A DNA stretch of 64,000 bases from Planosporangium mesophilum (GTDB lineage: Bacteria; Actinomycetota; Actinomycetes; Mycobacteriales; Micromonosporaceae). The DNA lies in contig NZ_BOON01000006.1 of the NCBI RefSeq assembly GCF_016863255.1, positions 186,001 to 250,000 on the forward strand, given 5' to 3'. The position numbers were made by a program, and so were the translations under genes. Below the pieces are notes generated by a model. That model was not told the origin of the DNA, searched no databases, and saw only the letters and a program-made list of their open reading frames with translations. Shown piece by piece: positions 34,619 through 42,839 of this stretch. The stretch's first letter is position 1. Every line of letters begins with the position of its first letter.

Positions 34619-35458
34619 ATGGCTCGAGTACTCGCCCTCCTCGGCGTGGGGGTCGTCCCCGCCGACACGCCCATCCTCCGCGCCGACGATCTCGGCGTCC
34701 TCCGCGGTGACGGCGTCTTCGAAACGATTCATGTCCGCGACGGCGAGCCGTGGGGGCTCGAACCGCACCTGGACCGGATGGCCCGGTCCGCCGAGCGGTT
34801 GTCGATGCCGCTGCCGCCCCGCGCCGACCTGGTCGAGCTGGCCGGTCAGGCCTGCGCGGCGTGGTCGCCGGAGGTCGAGGGAGGGCTGCGGATCGTCTGC
34901 ACCCGCGGGCCGGAGGACGGCGGGCCGGTCACCGCGTACGCGACGATCGCCCCGGTCGCGGCCGCCACGATCGCGGCCCGACACAACGGTGTGGCGGTGA
35001 TCACCGCGACCCTGGGCGTACCGGCCGAGGTGCGCACCGAGGCGCCCTGGCTGCTCGGCGGCGCGAAGACCCTCTCGTACGCGATCAACATGGCCAGCCT
35101 GCGCTGGGCGGCCGGGCAGGGCGCCGACGACGTGCTGTGGGTCTCGGTGGACGGGTACGCGCTGGAGGCCCCGACGTCGACGCTGGTGTGGCTCGTCGAC
35201 GGAGTGCTGTACACGGTTCCCGCCGCCACCACCGGCATCCTCGCCGGAACCACCGCCGCGTACCTGCTGGAGCACGCCGGTGAGCTGGGCATGCGCGCGG
35301 ACGAGCGGCTGATCCGGCCGGCCGAACTGCACGACGCCGACGGCGTCTGGCTCACGTCGTCGAGCCGCGGCCTGGCCGAGGTACGCACGCTGGACGGCGT
35401 CACGCTCGACCCGTCACCGGAGACCACCCGGATGCGCAAGCTGCTCGGGTACTCCTGA
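34619..35458 (+). CDS. pabC: Aminodeoxychorismate lyase-like PLP enzyme (class IV)
   Basis: A 279-residue fold-type IV PLP protein. Family blocks are LRGDGVFETIHVRDG, LGGAKTLSYAINMASLRWA with the PLP lysine, VLWVSVDGYALEAPTSTLVW and LTSSSRGLAEVRTLDG. It probably makes 4-aminobenzoate for folate, though branched-chain or D-amino acid transaminases look similar. The M. tuberculosis homologue Rv0812 has the same position relative to the nitrobindin and sulfurtransferase genes, as I recall. Confidence 0.85.
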   Translation: MARVLALLGVGVVPADTPILRADDLGVLRGDGVFETIHVRDGEPWGLEPHLDRMARSAERLSMPLPPRADLVELAGQACAAWSPEVEGGLRIVCTRGPEDGGPVTAYATIAPVAAATIAARHNGVAVITATLGVPAEVRTEAPWLLGGAKTLSYAINMASLRWAAGQGADDVLWVSVDGYALEAPTSTLVWLVDGVLYTVPAATTGILAGTTAAYLLEHAGELGMRADERLIRPAELHDADGVWLTSSSRGLAEVRTLDGVTLDPSPETTRMRKLLGYS

Positions 35459-35463
35459 GGTCC

Positions 35464-35501
35464 TGGACGCCTGGGCCGCGGGTAGCCGGCCCAGGCGTCC
35501 A
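35464..35501. terminator. Bidirectional hairpin after pabC, GATCTTGG family
   Basis: TGGACGCCTGGGCC (35464-35477) pairs over 14 bp with GGCCCAGGCGTCCA (35488-35501), loop 10 bases, followed by AGATC. Read on the minus strand it starts GATCTTGG, like the hairpin at 15697-15734. Confidence 0.8.
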
Positions 35502-35506
35502 AGATC

Positions 35507-36136
35507 TCAGCCGGCGACGCGCTCCAGGCGGGCGGACAGGTGCGGCGCCGGCGACTGGCCGACCGCCGCCATGTCGTACGCGTACAGCAGCGCGCCCTCC
35601 ACGATGCCGTAGAGGCGGTGGCCGGAGGTCACCTCCTTGGCGGTCGCGGTGCGCACCACCGCGTCGGTCACCATCTCCACCCGGGTGCCGTTCGCCTCGA
35701 CCCGCCCGAGGTACAGCTCGAGAAAGCCGGTCGGGTGGGTGAGCAGCACCTCGATGTCGTCGGACCTGGTGGGCATCGGCTGCGCCGCGTGCTCGACGGT
35801 GGGGTCGGTCTGCACCGGCCGCCACCACCCGACCTCGCGGGCCGACGGACGGATCGGCGTGCCGTCGGGCTCGATCAGCCACGTCCGCGACTCGTAGAAC
35901 AGGAACGGCCGGCCGTCGTGGCTGAACCGGACCTCCTGGGCGTACTCGAAGTCGTGCTCCAGGGTGGGATAACCGCCCTGTCCACGACCGCGCCACAGGC
36001 CCACGAACGGAAGCAGCCCCAGCAGGGCGGGGTGCAGGTCCGGGCCGGTGCGCAGGTCGTGCGTCTCCTCGAAGGGGTACGGATCGACCGGGGTCTCCCC
36101 CATCCACACCGGATTGACCTGACTCTCCTCGCTCAC
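35507..36136 (-). CDS. Nitrobindin-like heme beta-barrel protein
   Basis: A 209-residue THAP4/nitrobindin-type beta-barrel. The portal motif is GLWRGRGQGGYPT, and the proximal heme His is in the C-terminal PHLSARLERV. Nitrobindins bind ferric heme and scavenge or isomerise peroxynitrite and nitric oxide. The M. tuberculosis relative is Rv0813c, as I recall. GTG 36136 forms a 4-base overlap with the stop of the upstream small membrane peptide gene. Confidence 0.92.
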   Translation of the reverse strand: MSEESQVNPVWMGETPVDPYPFEETHDLRTGPDLHPALLGLLPFVGLWRGRGQGGYPTLEHDFEYAQEVRFSHDGRPFLFYESRTWLIEPDGTPIRPSAREVGWWRPVQTDPTVEHAAQPMPTRSDDIEVLLTHPTGFLELYLGRVEANGTRVEMVTDAVVRTATAKEVTSGHRLYGIVEGALLYAYDMAAVGQSPAPHLSARLERVAG

Positions 36137-36237
36137 CAACGCCCCCTGGACACGCGTACCGCTACATAGATCAACCCGCCGGCCAACGCGCCGAAGCCAG
36201 CGACCAACAGGCTGATGAAACCGATCTCGGTGACCAT
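36133..36237 (-). CDS. 34-residue single-pass membrane peptide
   Basis: The product MVTEIGFISLLVAGFGALAG continues through a hydrophobic Gly-rich stretch to the basic end VRVSRGRW, giving one membrane helix with the C-terminus likely inside. Its TGA overlaps the nitrobindin GTG (GTGA), a strong sign that it is translated. No ribosome binding site of note precedes the ATG. Function is unknown; it may tether or serve the nitrobindin. Confidence 0.65.
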   Translation of the reverse strand: MVTEIGFISLLVAGFGALAGGLIYVAVRVSRGRW

Positions 36238-36287
36238 GGCGGGGCTACCCCCGCACCCGTCGCAGAACCGTGGTCACGGTGAGATCT

Positions 36288-36293
36288 TATGCT
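36288..36293 (+). promoter_or_regulatory. Leaderless -10 element of the DsrE gene
   Basis: TATGCT, 6 bases before ATG 36300. Confidence 0.55.
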
Positions 36294-36299
36294 GCCCCC

Positions 36300-36662
36300 A
36301 TGGCTCGTACTCTCGTCGTGAAGGTCACTGCTGGTTCGGACGCGCCCGAGCGCTGCGCGCAGGCCTTCACCGTCGCGGCGACCGCGGTGGCCGCCGGAGT
36401 GCCGACCTCGCTGTGGCTCACCGGAGAGTCCACCTGGTTCGCGCTGCCCGGCCGGGCCGCCGAGTTCGAACTGCCGCACTCGGCACCGCTGCCGGACCTG
36501 CTGGCGGCCGTGCTCGCCAGCGGCCAGGTGACCGTCTGCACGCAGTGCGCCGCCCGGCGGGGCATCGGTGAGGCCGACGTCATCGACGGGGTCCGGATCG
36601 CCGGTGCGGCGGTCTTCGTCGAGGAGTCGCTGGCCGAGGGCGCGCAGGCGCTCGTCTACTGA
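36300..36662 (+). CDS. DsrE/DsrF-like sulfur-relay protein
   Basis: A 120-residue DsrE-fold protein. It has LVVKVTAGSDAPERCAQAF at the start, GVPTSLWLTGES for the second strand, and a C-terminal TVCTQCAARRGI with two cysteines that could carry persulfide sulfur. It lies next to sulfurtransferase and DUF1416 genes, which supports a sulfur-transfer role. Its last 7 bases overlap the end of the opposing gene. Confidence 0.85.
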   Translation: MARTLVVKVTAGSDAPERCAQAFTVAATAVAAGVPTSLWLTGESTWFALPGRAAEFELPHSAPLPDLLAAVLASGQVTVCTQCAARRGIGEADVIDGVRIAGAAVFVEESLAEGAQALVY

Positions 36663-37492
36663 ACGCCGCACCCGGTCGTCGCGGTCACCGTGACCGCGCC
36701 GTTGCGGGTACGCGCCACGATGCCGACCGGTCCGCTGCGGTAGGCGTACAGCTCGGGGCGGGCGACGACCGCGTCCGGTGCGGTGGCGCGCAGCGCGTCG
36801 ACGAGCGACGCCGGGCCACTGCCGGCCGGCCCGTCCGCCTGCACGGTCCGGACGTACCCGCCCTGCGCGCACGGTACGCGGTGGGTCTGCCAGGCTGCGC
36901 CGCCGACCTTGAGGGTGGCGAGCACCGCCTCGACCGGTCGCCGGTCGGCGGCTTCCGACGCCTCACGGACCGGCGCCGTCAGGGGCCGGCAGCCGGTGTC
37001 GGCGCTGATGCGTACCTCCCCCGCGCCCTCGACGCTGCCCTTGAGGGCGACGAAGTCACCGGCGTCGGCGGTGAGCCGACGATCGCGTACCTGCGCGTCG
37101 TAGTCGCCGGGCAGCGCGGCGCGGATCCGATCCAGCAGCGCCCCCTCCTGCCCGGCCGGCACGTACAGGTGGGCGACCCGCTCGTACCGGGCCCCGTTCC
37201 GGACCGCCGTGACCGTGCAGCGCCCGCTCACCTCGTGGTACCCGCCGACCTGCGCCACCGCGCCGGCGGGCGCCGCGGCGGTGACCGCCTCGGCCACCGC
37301 CCGGTCGACGGTCGGCAGCGCCTGCGAGACGCTCGTCTGGGTCCGCACGGTCGACCCGCCCCGGTGCGCCGCGTACAGGGCCAGCCCGGTCACCAGCACC
37401 GCCCACAGGGTCGTGATGACGACCAGCCAGCGACGGCGCGAGGCCGGAGAAGCGGGCCGGGTGGGGCTGCCGTGGATCGTCACGTGGCACAT
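36656..37492 (-). CDS. Anchored extracytoplasmic protein with duplicated Cys-containing domain
   Basis: A 278-residue protein with one N-terminal membrane segment (RRRWLVVITTLWAVLVTGLA). The outer part consists of two related halves. Each has a cysteine near its start (SGRCTVTAV; RVPCAQGGY), a LLDRIRAALP or LVDALRATAP helix, and a terminal strand ending ADTGC or TTGC. A disulfide within each half is likely. I do not recognise the family. The start is uncertain between ATG 37492 and GTG 37483. Confidence 0.7.
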   Translation of the reverse strand: MCHVTIHGSPTRPASPASRRRWLVVITTLWAVLVTGLALYAAHRGGSTVRTQTSVSQALPTVDRAVAEAVTAAAPAGAVAQVGGYHEVSGRCTVTAVRNGARYERVAHLYVPAGQEGALLDRIRAALPGDYDAQVRDRRLTADAGDFVALKGSVEGAGEVRISADTGCRPLTAPVREASEAADRRPVEAVLATLKVGGAAWQTHRVPCAQGGYVRTVQADGPAGSGPASLVDALRATAPDAVVARPELYAYRSGPVGIVARTRNGAVTVTATTGCGVQ

Positions 37493-37563
37493 GGTGGCAG
37501 GTGGCCGCAGCCGGCTCGCTCCGAGGCCGGCCCGAACCGGCGGGACAGCCCGGATAACGAGGA

Positions 37564-37593
37564 ACGGCCCACCTCTCGTCAGAGGTGGGCCGT
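37564..37593 (-). terminator. Terminator of the sulfurtransferase-DUF1416 operon
   Basis: ACGGCCCACCTCT (37564-37576) pairs perfectly with AGAGGTGGGCCGT (37581-37593) around a CGTC tetraloop, 36 bases after the DUF1416 stop. Confidence 0.8.
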
Positions 37594-37629
37594 CCAAATG
37601 ATCCTGGGGAGGATCCGTGTTCAGTTTAA

Positions 37630-37941
37630 TCAGGCTGTGACGAAGACCGCAACCTCGTTCAACCCGCGGTCCGCGGCCACGGTGGCGTCGCCGTTGCCCG
37701 CTCGGGACAGCGCACGCAACGTCCAGGTGCCGGGCGCCGCGAAGAAGCGGAACTCACCACCCTGGGACGTCACCACCTCGGCGGTGAACTCCCCGGTCGA
37801 GTCGAGCAGCCGCACGTACGCGCCGGGGACGGGTGAACCGTCCGCCCGGACCACGCCGGTGATCACGGTCTCCTTGGCCAGGTCGACCCCGGCGGGCAGC
37901 GGGGCGCCCTGCGTCGGTGCGCCGCAACCGTCGATGCTCAT
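37630..37941 (-). CDS. DUF1416 protein (SseC-like)
   Basis: A 103-residue protein that resembles the M. tuberculosis SseC family. It starts MSIDGCGAPTQGAPLPAGVD and has a transthyretin-like beta sandwich pattern (VITGVVRADGSPVPGAYVRL, GGEFRFFAAPGTWTLRALS). It is nearly always encoded after a rhodanese-type sulfurtransferase, as here, 11 bases downstream; its role is unknown. GAGGAGGA lies 5 bases before ATG 37941. Confidence 0.9.
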   Translation of the reverse strand: MSIDGCGAPTQGAPLPAGVDLAKETVITGVVRADGSPVPGAYVRLLDSTGEFTAEVVTSQGGEFRFFAAPGTWTLRALSRAGNGDATVAADRGLNEVAVFVTA

Positions 37942-37952
37942 CCGGATCCTCC

Positions 37953-38801
37953 TCAGGCCTCGCCGGGCTCGTCGCCCAGCGCGATCGGGACGCCGACCAG
38001 CGACCCGTACTCGGTCCACGAACCGTCGTAGTTGCGCACGTCCGAGTAGCCGAGCAGCTCGTGCAGCGCGAACCAGCTGTGCGAGGAGCGCTCACCGATG
38101 CGGCAGTACGCGACCGTCGGCTTGCTCTCGTCGATGCCGGCCGCGGCGTACAGCGCCTTCAGCTCCTCGTTGGACTTGAAGGTGCCGTCCTCGTTGGCGG
38201 CCTTGCTCCACGGCACGCTGATCGCGGTCGGGATGTGGCCGTTGCGCTGCGCCTGCTCCTGCGGGAGGTGGGCCGGAGCACTCAGCCGGCCGGCGTACTC
38301 GTCGGGCGAGCGCACGTCGACGAGGTTGTGCGAGCCGATGGCGGCGACGGCGTCGTCGCGGAAGGCCCGGATCGACAGGTCCTGGTCCTTGGCGGTGTAG
38401 TTGGTGGCCGGCCGCTCCGGCACCTCGGTGCTGTAGGGGCGCCCGTCCAGCTCCCACTTCTTACGGCCGCCGTCGAGCAGCCGGAGCTGCTCGTGACCGT
38501 AGAGCTTGAAGTACCAGTACGCGTACGCGGCGAACCAGTTGTTGTTGCCGCCGTACAGGACGACGAGGTCGTCGTTGGCGATGCCCTTGCTCGAGAGCAG
38601 GGCCTCGAACTGCTGCTTGTTGACGAAGTCCCGGCGGACCGGGTCCTGCAGTTCGGTCCGCCAGTCGATCTTGACGGCGCCGGGGATGTGGCCGCCGTCG
38701 TACGCCGTGGTGTCCTCGTCGACCTCGACGAACACCACCTTGTCGGCGTCGATGTTCTTCTCGGCCCAGTCGGGCGTGACGAGTACGGATTCGCGACTCA
38801 T
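37953..38801 (-). CDS. Thiosulfate sulfurtransferase (two-domain rhodanese)
   Basis: A 282-residue tandem rhodanese, the CysA2/SseA type of actinobacteria. The N-terminal domain is inactive-like (DLVVLYGGNNNWFAAYAYWY), and the C-terminal domain has the active-site Cys in VAYCRIGERSSHSW. It moves sulfane sulfur from thiosulfate or 3-mercaptopyruvate to acceptors. AGGGAGCTC precedes ATG 38801. The gene lies downstream of a Cys-rich leader peptide, so it is probably attenuated by cysteine supply. Confidence 0.93.
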   Translation of the reverse strand: MSRESVLVTPDWAEKNIDADKVVFVEVDEDTTAYDGGHIPGAVKIDWRTELQDPVRRDFVNKQQFEALLSSKGIANDDLVVLYGGNNNWFAAYAYWYFKLYGHEQLRLLDGGRKKWELDGRPYSTEVPERPATNYTAKDQDLSIRAFRDDAVAAIGSHNLVDVRSPDEYAGRLSAPAHLPQEQAQRNGHIPTAISVPWSKAANEDGTFKSNEELKALYAAAGIDESKPTVAYCRIGERSSHSWFALHELLGYSDVRNYDGSWTEYGSLVGVPIALGDEPGEA

Positions 38802-38990
38802 GTTGAGCTCCCTCGAATGACGATTCGGGTTGAGAGCCGCCGCATGCGCTGGAACTTCCCCACACGCCATGGACGACCCAGGGACGGATCACAGGGGCGG
38901 GTCCGGAGTCGCGACACGGGCTCAAGCCGCGTCAGGCGGCACCCACGTCAACGACAGGGGCGCACGAGAGCACACGCAATCGGCCCGCCG
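38802..38990 (-). promoter_or_regulatory. Leader-to-gene interval of the sulfurtransferase operon
   Basis: The 189 bases between the leader peptide stop and the sulfurtransferase start hold no other convincing gene. A short GCCGC-CTGAC-GCGGC hairpin and GC-rich pairing possibilities are present. This is where an attenuator structure would have to form; I cannot fold it reliably by eye. Confidence 0.35.
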
Positions 38991-39065
38991 TCAGGCGAGG
39001 CAACACAGACAGGCGGCGACACGGCACAGATCAACCGTGCGCCTCTTCGTGAGCAGCGTGCCCAT
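38991..39065 (-). CDS. Cys-rich leader peptide (24 residues), cysteine attenuator
   Basis: The peptide starts MGTLLTKRRTVDLCR and ends VAACLCCLA, with four cysteines in its last 11 residues, including a CLCC cluster. It fits the actinobacterial leader-peptide family (RRxVDLCRV) found before sulfur genes, where ribosome stalling at Cys codons controls the operon in mycobacteria. A leaderless -10 (TAGGCT) lies 7 bases before the ATG. The sulfurtransferase-DUF1416 operon follows. Confidence 0.85.
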   Translation of the reverse strand: MGTLLTKRRTVDLCRVAACLCCLA

Positions 39066-39072
39066 GGACCGG

Positions 39073-39078
39073 AGCCTA
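39073..39078 (-). promoter_or_regulatory. Leaderless -10 element of the leader peptide and sulfurtransferase operon
   Basis: TAGGCT on the minus strand, 7 bases before ATG 39065. Confidence 0.6.
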
Positions 39079-39127
39079 ACATCGAGGACACTTCCGGCCC
39101 AGCGCTGACCGACCAGCGAGACAGTGG

Positions 39128-39910
39128 TCACTGTCCCTGACCGGCGAGCACGACGTTGTTCGCGGTGGCGGTGACCACGACCCCGTTCGAGGTGCTCTCC
39201 ACCTTGTTGACCACCAGGCTGTACGGGAGGCTCGGCACCGCGATCTTCACGCCCAGCTGCCGACGGTACGACTCGAGGAACGACTGCGGGATCGTCAGCC
39301 CACCGGTCGGCGACAGGGCCTGCAGGTCGTCGAGCTGGAGGTGCACCTCGCCCTTGGTCACCGCGAGCGTGCCGCTGGCCTGGAGCTGGAGGCTCACACC
39401 CGCGAACGCGACCGGCGCCGCCAGGTTCACCTTGTTGTCCCGTACCGTGATCTTCAGCTTGGAGATGTCCAGGCCGGGCACCTGGCGCAGCGGCGTCGTG
39501 TCGACGAGTTCCCGAACCGCGTCCCAGCCGATCGTCGCCGTGCCCTGGACCGTGTCCGCCGTGACCTTCCCGTGGCCGGACGTGACCGTGTTCAGCGGGG
39601 CGTGCACCTGGTTGGCGTCGAGGGTCAGGTGGTCGAGCGTCACCTTGCCGTTACGGGGATGGTCGACGTCGATCGTCACCTTCCGGTAGGTGCCGCCGAG
39701 CACCTGGGTGAGGAACGGAAACCCCGCGATGCTGGCCCTGGGCTTGGAGTCCGAGGCGATGCCACGGTTGCGCATCTCGTTGGCCGCCTGGGCGGCGATC
39801 CGGTCCTCGGCCATGTTCGCCGCGACCCGGTCGACCACGACGAACAGACCGACCAGCACGACCACAACCACCGCAAGCACGAGCAACGATCGACGTCCGC
39901 GTACCGCCAC
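39128..39910 (-). CDS. LmeA-like phospholipid-binding protein (DUF2993)
   Basis: A 260-residue protein with an N-terminal membrane anchor (LLVLAVVVVVLVGLFVVVD) and a DUF2993 domain: ASIAGFPFLTQVLGGTYRKV, VTLDHLTLDANQVHAPL and a repetitive beta structure. LmeA (Rv0817c) of M. tuberculosis binds phospholipid and affects lipomannan maturation, and precedes glnR there as here. GTG 39910 has AAGGAGGA upstream; longer frames have no support. Confidence 0.88.
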   Translation of the reverse strand: MAVRGRRSLLVLAVVVVVLVGLFVVVDRVAANMAEDRIAAQAANEMRNRGIASDSKPRASIAGFPFLTQVLGGTYRKVTIDVDHPRNGKVTLDHLTLDANQVHAPLNTVTSGHGKVTADTVQGTATIGWDAVRELVDTTPLRQVPGLDISKLKITVRDNKVNLAAPVAFAGVSLQLQASGTLAVTKGEVHLQLDDLQALSPTGGLTIPQSFLESYRRQLGVKIAVPSLPYSLVVNKVESTSNGVVVTATANNVVLAGQGQ

Positions 39911-39944
39911 GCCATCCTCCTTGATGGAACATCCTCGACAGCAG

Positions 39945-40925
39945 TTACACCCGGTCCCACAGCACCAGCGCGCTCGCCGCGTACGCCACCGGCGCCACCA
40001 GCGCGAACGCCAGCAGCGGGCCCAGCGCGCGCCGGGCCGGCGTCGGCGCCGGAGGTTGACCGGCCAGTTGCCGCCCGACCTCCGCGTAGCACACCGCCAG
40101 GTCCACCACGACCGCGATGAGCGCGGTGGCGAGACCGGCGGCCGCGGCCGGACCGCTGGCCAGACCGCCCGCGAGCGCGCCCGCGACGGCCGCCACGACG
40201 GCGCCTGCCAGCACGCCGAGCAGCACACCGGCACCGCCGCGCGGCACCTGCGGGGCGAGCCGCGGCAGCGGCGTCACGCTGTCGGTCAGCCTCGCTCCCA
40301 TGACGGCGACACCGGCCGCGACGACACAAACCACGATCGATGGGGTACCCAACGGGTGCCGGCTCAACACGACGAGGCTGGCGAGCGCGATCACACCGAC
40401 GACCGCGGCCATGGTGCAGCCGAGCGACTCCGTCACCCGCTCCCGCCCGGCCGGGCGGGCCAGCTCACCGACGACTCCGGCCACGAAGGCCGCGGCCGTG
40501 ACGTACGCCAGCGGCGCGAGCGATACCGGATCGGCCGACAGCGCGGCGAGGTCCGCGGCGGCCGCCGCGGCCAGGCCCACACCGGTCGTGATGCGGGGCG
40601 CGGGCGGCCTCGAGGTGGCGACCCAGGCGAGCACGAACAGTGCCTGGACCACGAAGACCAGGATCGCGTACGGGCCGGGGCCGACCACCGCGCCGAGCGC
40701 CAGCGCGACGGTGAGCAGCGCGGTCAGGCCGGCGACCGGCAGCGGCGCCCGGTCCGGCGGCGCGATGGGCTCCTGCGGCGCGGCGTCGTCGCCGTGGCCG
40801 GTCACGGCCGGCACCTGCCCCGTCGGCTCGTCGACGGGGCCCTCGTCGTACCCGGTCGGATCACGCAGCGGCCGGGTACGCGACCAGTCATCGCGAGCGT
40901 CGTCACCGGGGAAGGTCGCAGGCAC
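39945..40925 (-). CDS. Polytopic membrane protein of unknown function
   Basis: A 326-residue protein: about 65 hydrophilic residues rich in Asp/Arg/Pro, then about 8-9 hydrophobic segments composed mainly of Ala, Val and Leu (for example GLTALLTVALALGAVVGPG, ILVFVVQALFVLAWVATS, GVLLGVLAGAVVAAVAGALA). No transporter signature is visible. GTG 40925 is a tentative start. It is 34 bases upstream of the LmeA gene and probably cotranscribed. Confidence 0.72.
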   Translation of the reverse strand: MPATFPGDDARDDWSRTRPLRDPTGYDEGPVDEPTGQVPAVTGHGDDAAPQEPIAPPDRAPLPVAGLTALLTVALALGAVVGPGPYAILVFVVQALFVLAWVATSRPPAPRITTGVGLAAAAAADLAALSADPVSLAPLAYVTAAAFVAGVVGELARPAGRERVTESLGCTMAAVVGVIALASLVVLSRHPLGTPSIVVCVVAAGVAVMGARLTDSVTPLPRLAPQVPRGGAGVLLGVLAGAVVAAVAGALAGGLASGPAAAAGLATALIAVVVDLAVCYAEVGRQLAGQPPAPTPARRALGPLLAFALVAPVAYAASALVLWDRV

Positions 40926-41103
40926 GCCACGATCGTGCCAGAGCGCCGCATCCCGAGCGAGCCGCGCCCGACAATGATCCATCGCATTCGTCACACGCCT
41001 GTTTTCCCTGGATCTCCGGTATTCTCTGAAGCTACCGCGCCCGTCAGCGACGCCGGACGATGGCGTGACGATGCTGCCGACCGGCAGCGACGGAGGTGAC
41101 CGC

Positions 41104-41835
41104 GTGGAGATCCTGCTCCTGACCGCCGCTCCCACCGGGCAGGTCGTGCTACCCGGTCTCGACCTGCTGCCGCACGTGGTCCGCACGGCGCCGCGCGATG
41201 TCCGCACCCTGGTCGGCGGCCCCAGCCCCGACGTCGTCCTGGTCGATGCCCGCACCGAGCTCGCCGACGCCCGCGCCACCTGCCGCATGCTCCGCGCGAC
41301 CGGCCTGGGCATGCCGCTGATGGCGGTGCTCACCGAGGCCGGGCTCGTCGCCGTCCACGCCGACTGGGGCGTCGACGACATCCTGCTGGCGAGCGCCGGC
41401 CCATCCGAGATCGAGGCGCGACTGCGGCTGGCCGTCGGCAGGCTCGCCCCGGCCGCGGCCGGCAACGCCGGATCGCTGGTGAAGGCCGGCGAGTTGACCA
41501 TCGACCCGGACACCTACGCCGCGAAGCTCAAGGGACGGCCGCTCGACCTGACCTACAAGGAGTTCGAGCTGCTGAAGTTCCTGGCGCAGCACCCGGGCCG
41601 GGTCTTCACCCGGGACCAGCTGCTGCGCGAGGTGTGGGGCTACGACTACTTCGGCGGTACCCGTACCGTCGACGTCCACGTCCGGCGACTGCGCGCCAAG
41701 CTGGGCTCCGAGTACGAGTCGATGATCGGCACGGTGCGCCAGGTGGGGTACAAGTTCGTCGTACCGCCCTCGCGCCAGCTACCCGACGTGGCGACGGGCG
41801 AGATCACAGAGTACGCACGCAGTCCCCGTACGTGA
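41104..41835 (+). CDS. glnR: Nitrogen regulator GlnR (orphan OmpR-type)
   Basis: A 243-residue response-regulator-fold protein without partner kinase. The receiver starts [12 protein letters not shown], so it lacks the usual acidic pair, yet keeps the Asp in [28 protein letters not shown] matches GlnR proteins. The winged helix is [20 protein letters not shown] followed by [19 protein letters not shown]. GlnR controls glutamine synthetase, ammonium and other uptake genes. GTG 41104 has GGAGGTGACC upstream. Gene order glnR-mshD is as in mycobacteria (Rv0818-Rv0819). Confidence 0.93.
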   Translation: MEILLLTAAPTGQVVLPGLDLLPHVVRTAPRDVRTLVGGPSPDVVLVDARTELADARATCRMLRATGLGMPLMAVLTEAGLVAVHADWGVDDILLASAGPSEIEARLRLAVGRLAPAAAGNAGSLVKAGELTIDPDTYAAKLKGRPLDLTYKEFELLKFLAQHPGRVFTRDQLLREVWGYDYFGGTRTVDVHVRRLRAKLGSEYESMIGTVRQVGYKFVVPPSRQLPDVATGEITEYARSPRT

Positions 41836-41852
41836 CGATGACCAAGGGCCGT

Positions 41853-41858
41853 TACCGT
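41853..41858 (+). promoter_or_regulatory. Leaderless -10 element of mshD
   Basis: TACCGT, 7 bases before GTG 41866. Confidence 0.55.
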
Positions 41859-41865
41859 AGTCGAC

Positions 41866-42822
41866 GTGACGGCAGTGGAGCGCGTGCAGCGTAGTGACCG
41901 GTTGACCGCCGGTGAGGTGGCCGAGGTTCTGGACCTCATGCGGGCGGCCGGCGACGCGGACGGTGTGTACCCGCTCTCCGAGCACGTCGTACTGCACCTG
42001 CGCCCCGGTGGCGACCCGCGCGCCGTCCACCTGCTCAGCCGGCACGGCGACACGCTGGTCGGGTACGCGCACGTCGACACCACGGACCCGGTCGAGGGCG
42101 CGGCCGCTGAGCTCGCCGTCCACCCGGCGTACCGCCGTCGCGGCCTGGGGCGGACGCTGGTGACGGAGACGATGGCGGTCGCCGACGAGCGGGCCGGGGA
42201 CTCGCCCGGCCGGTTGCGGCTGTGGGCCCACGGCGACCACCCGTCGGCCAGCGCGCTGTCGATGTCGCTGGACTTCGAGCGCTCGCGGGTGCTGTGGCAG
42301 ATGCGCCGCTCGCTGGCTGTACCGGTACCCGAGCCGCGCCTGCCCGACGGCGTGAGCCTCCGGCCGTTCCGGCCCGGTACCGACGACGCGGCGTGGGTCG
42401 CGCTGAACGCCGCCGCCTTCGCTGACCACCCGGAGCAGGGCAAGTGGACCATCGACGACCTGCACCTGCGGATGAAGGAGCCCTGGTTCGACCCGGCCGG
42501 CTTCCTGCTCGCCCAGCGCGACACCGACGGTGAGCTGCTGGGCTTCCACTGGACGAAGGTCCACGGTGCGGCGCGCGGCGCCGCCGCGACGCACCCCCAC
42601 GACCCGATCGGCGAGGTGTACGTCCTGGGTGTCTCGCCCGCGGCGCACGGCGGCGGGCTCGGTACCGCACTGACCCTCGCCGGCCTGCGCCACCTGCGCG
42701 ACCAGGGCCTCGACCAGGCGATGCTGTACGTCGACGAGGCGAACTCGACGGCGGTCGCGCTGTACCGCAAGCACGGGTTCGTCCGCTGGACGACCGATGT
42801 GTGCTTCCGTCGCCGGGTCTGA
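41866..42822 (+). CDS. mshD: Mycothiol synthase MshD (tandem GNAT acetyltransferase)
   Basis: A 318-residue protein with two GNAT domains. The first has ELAVHPAYRRRGLGRTLVTE with the acetyl-CoA loop, the second EVYVLGVSPAAHGGGLGTAL plus LYVDEANSTAVALYRKHGF. It acetylates Cys-GlcN-Ins to give mycothiol, the last step of the pathway started by MshA. It lies 30 bases after glnR but has its own leaderless promoter. Confidence 0.95.
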   Translation: MTAVERVQRSDRLTAGEVAEVLDLMRAAGDADGVYPLSEHVVLHLRPGGDPRAVHLLSRHGDTLVGYAHVDTTDPVEGAAAELAVHPAYRRRGLGRTLVTETMAVADERAGDSPGRLRLWAHGDHPSASALSMSLDFERSRVLWQMRRSLAVPVPEPRLPDGVSLRPFRPGTDDAAWVALNAAAFADHPEQGKWTIDDLHLRMKEPWFDPAGFLLAQRDTDGELLGFHWTKVHGAARGAAATHPHDPIGEVYVLGVSPAAHGGGLGTALTLAGLRHLRDQGLDQAMLYVDEANSTAVALYRKHGFVRWTTDVCFRRRV

Positions 42823-42839
42823 CGCTTTCCGATTACGGG

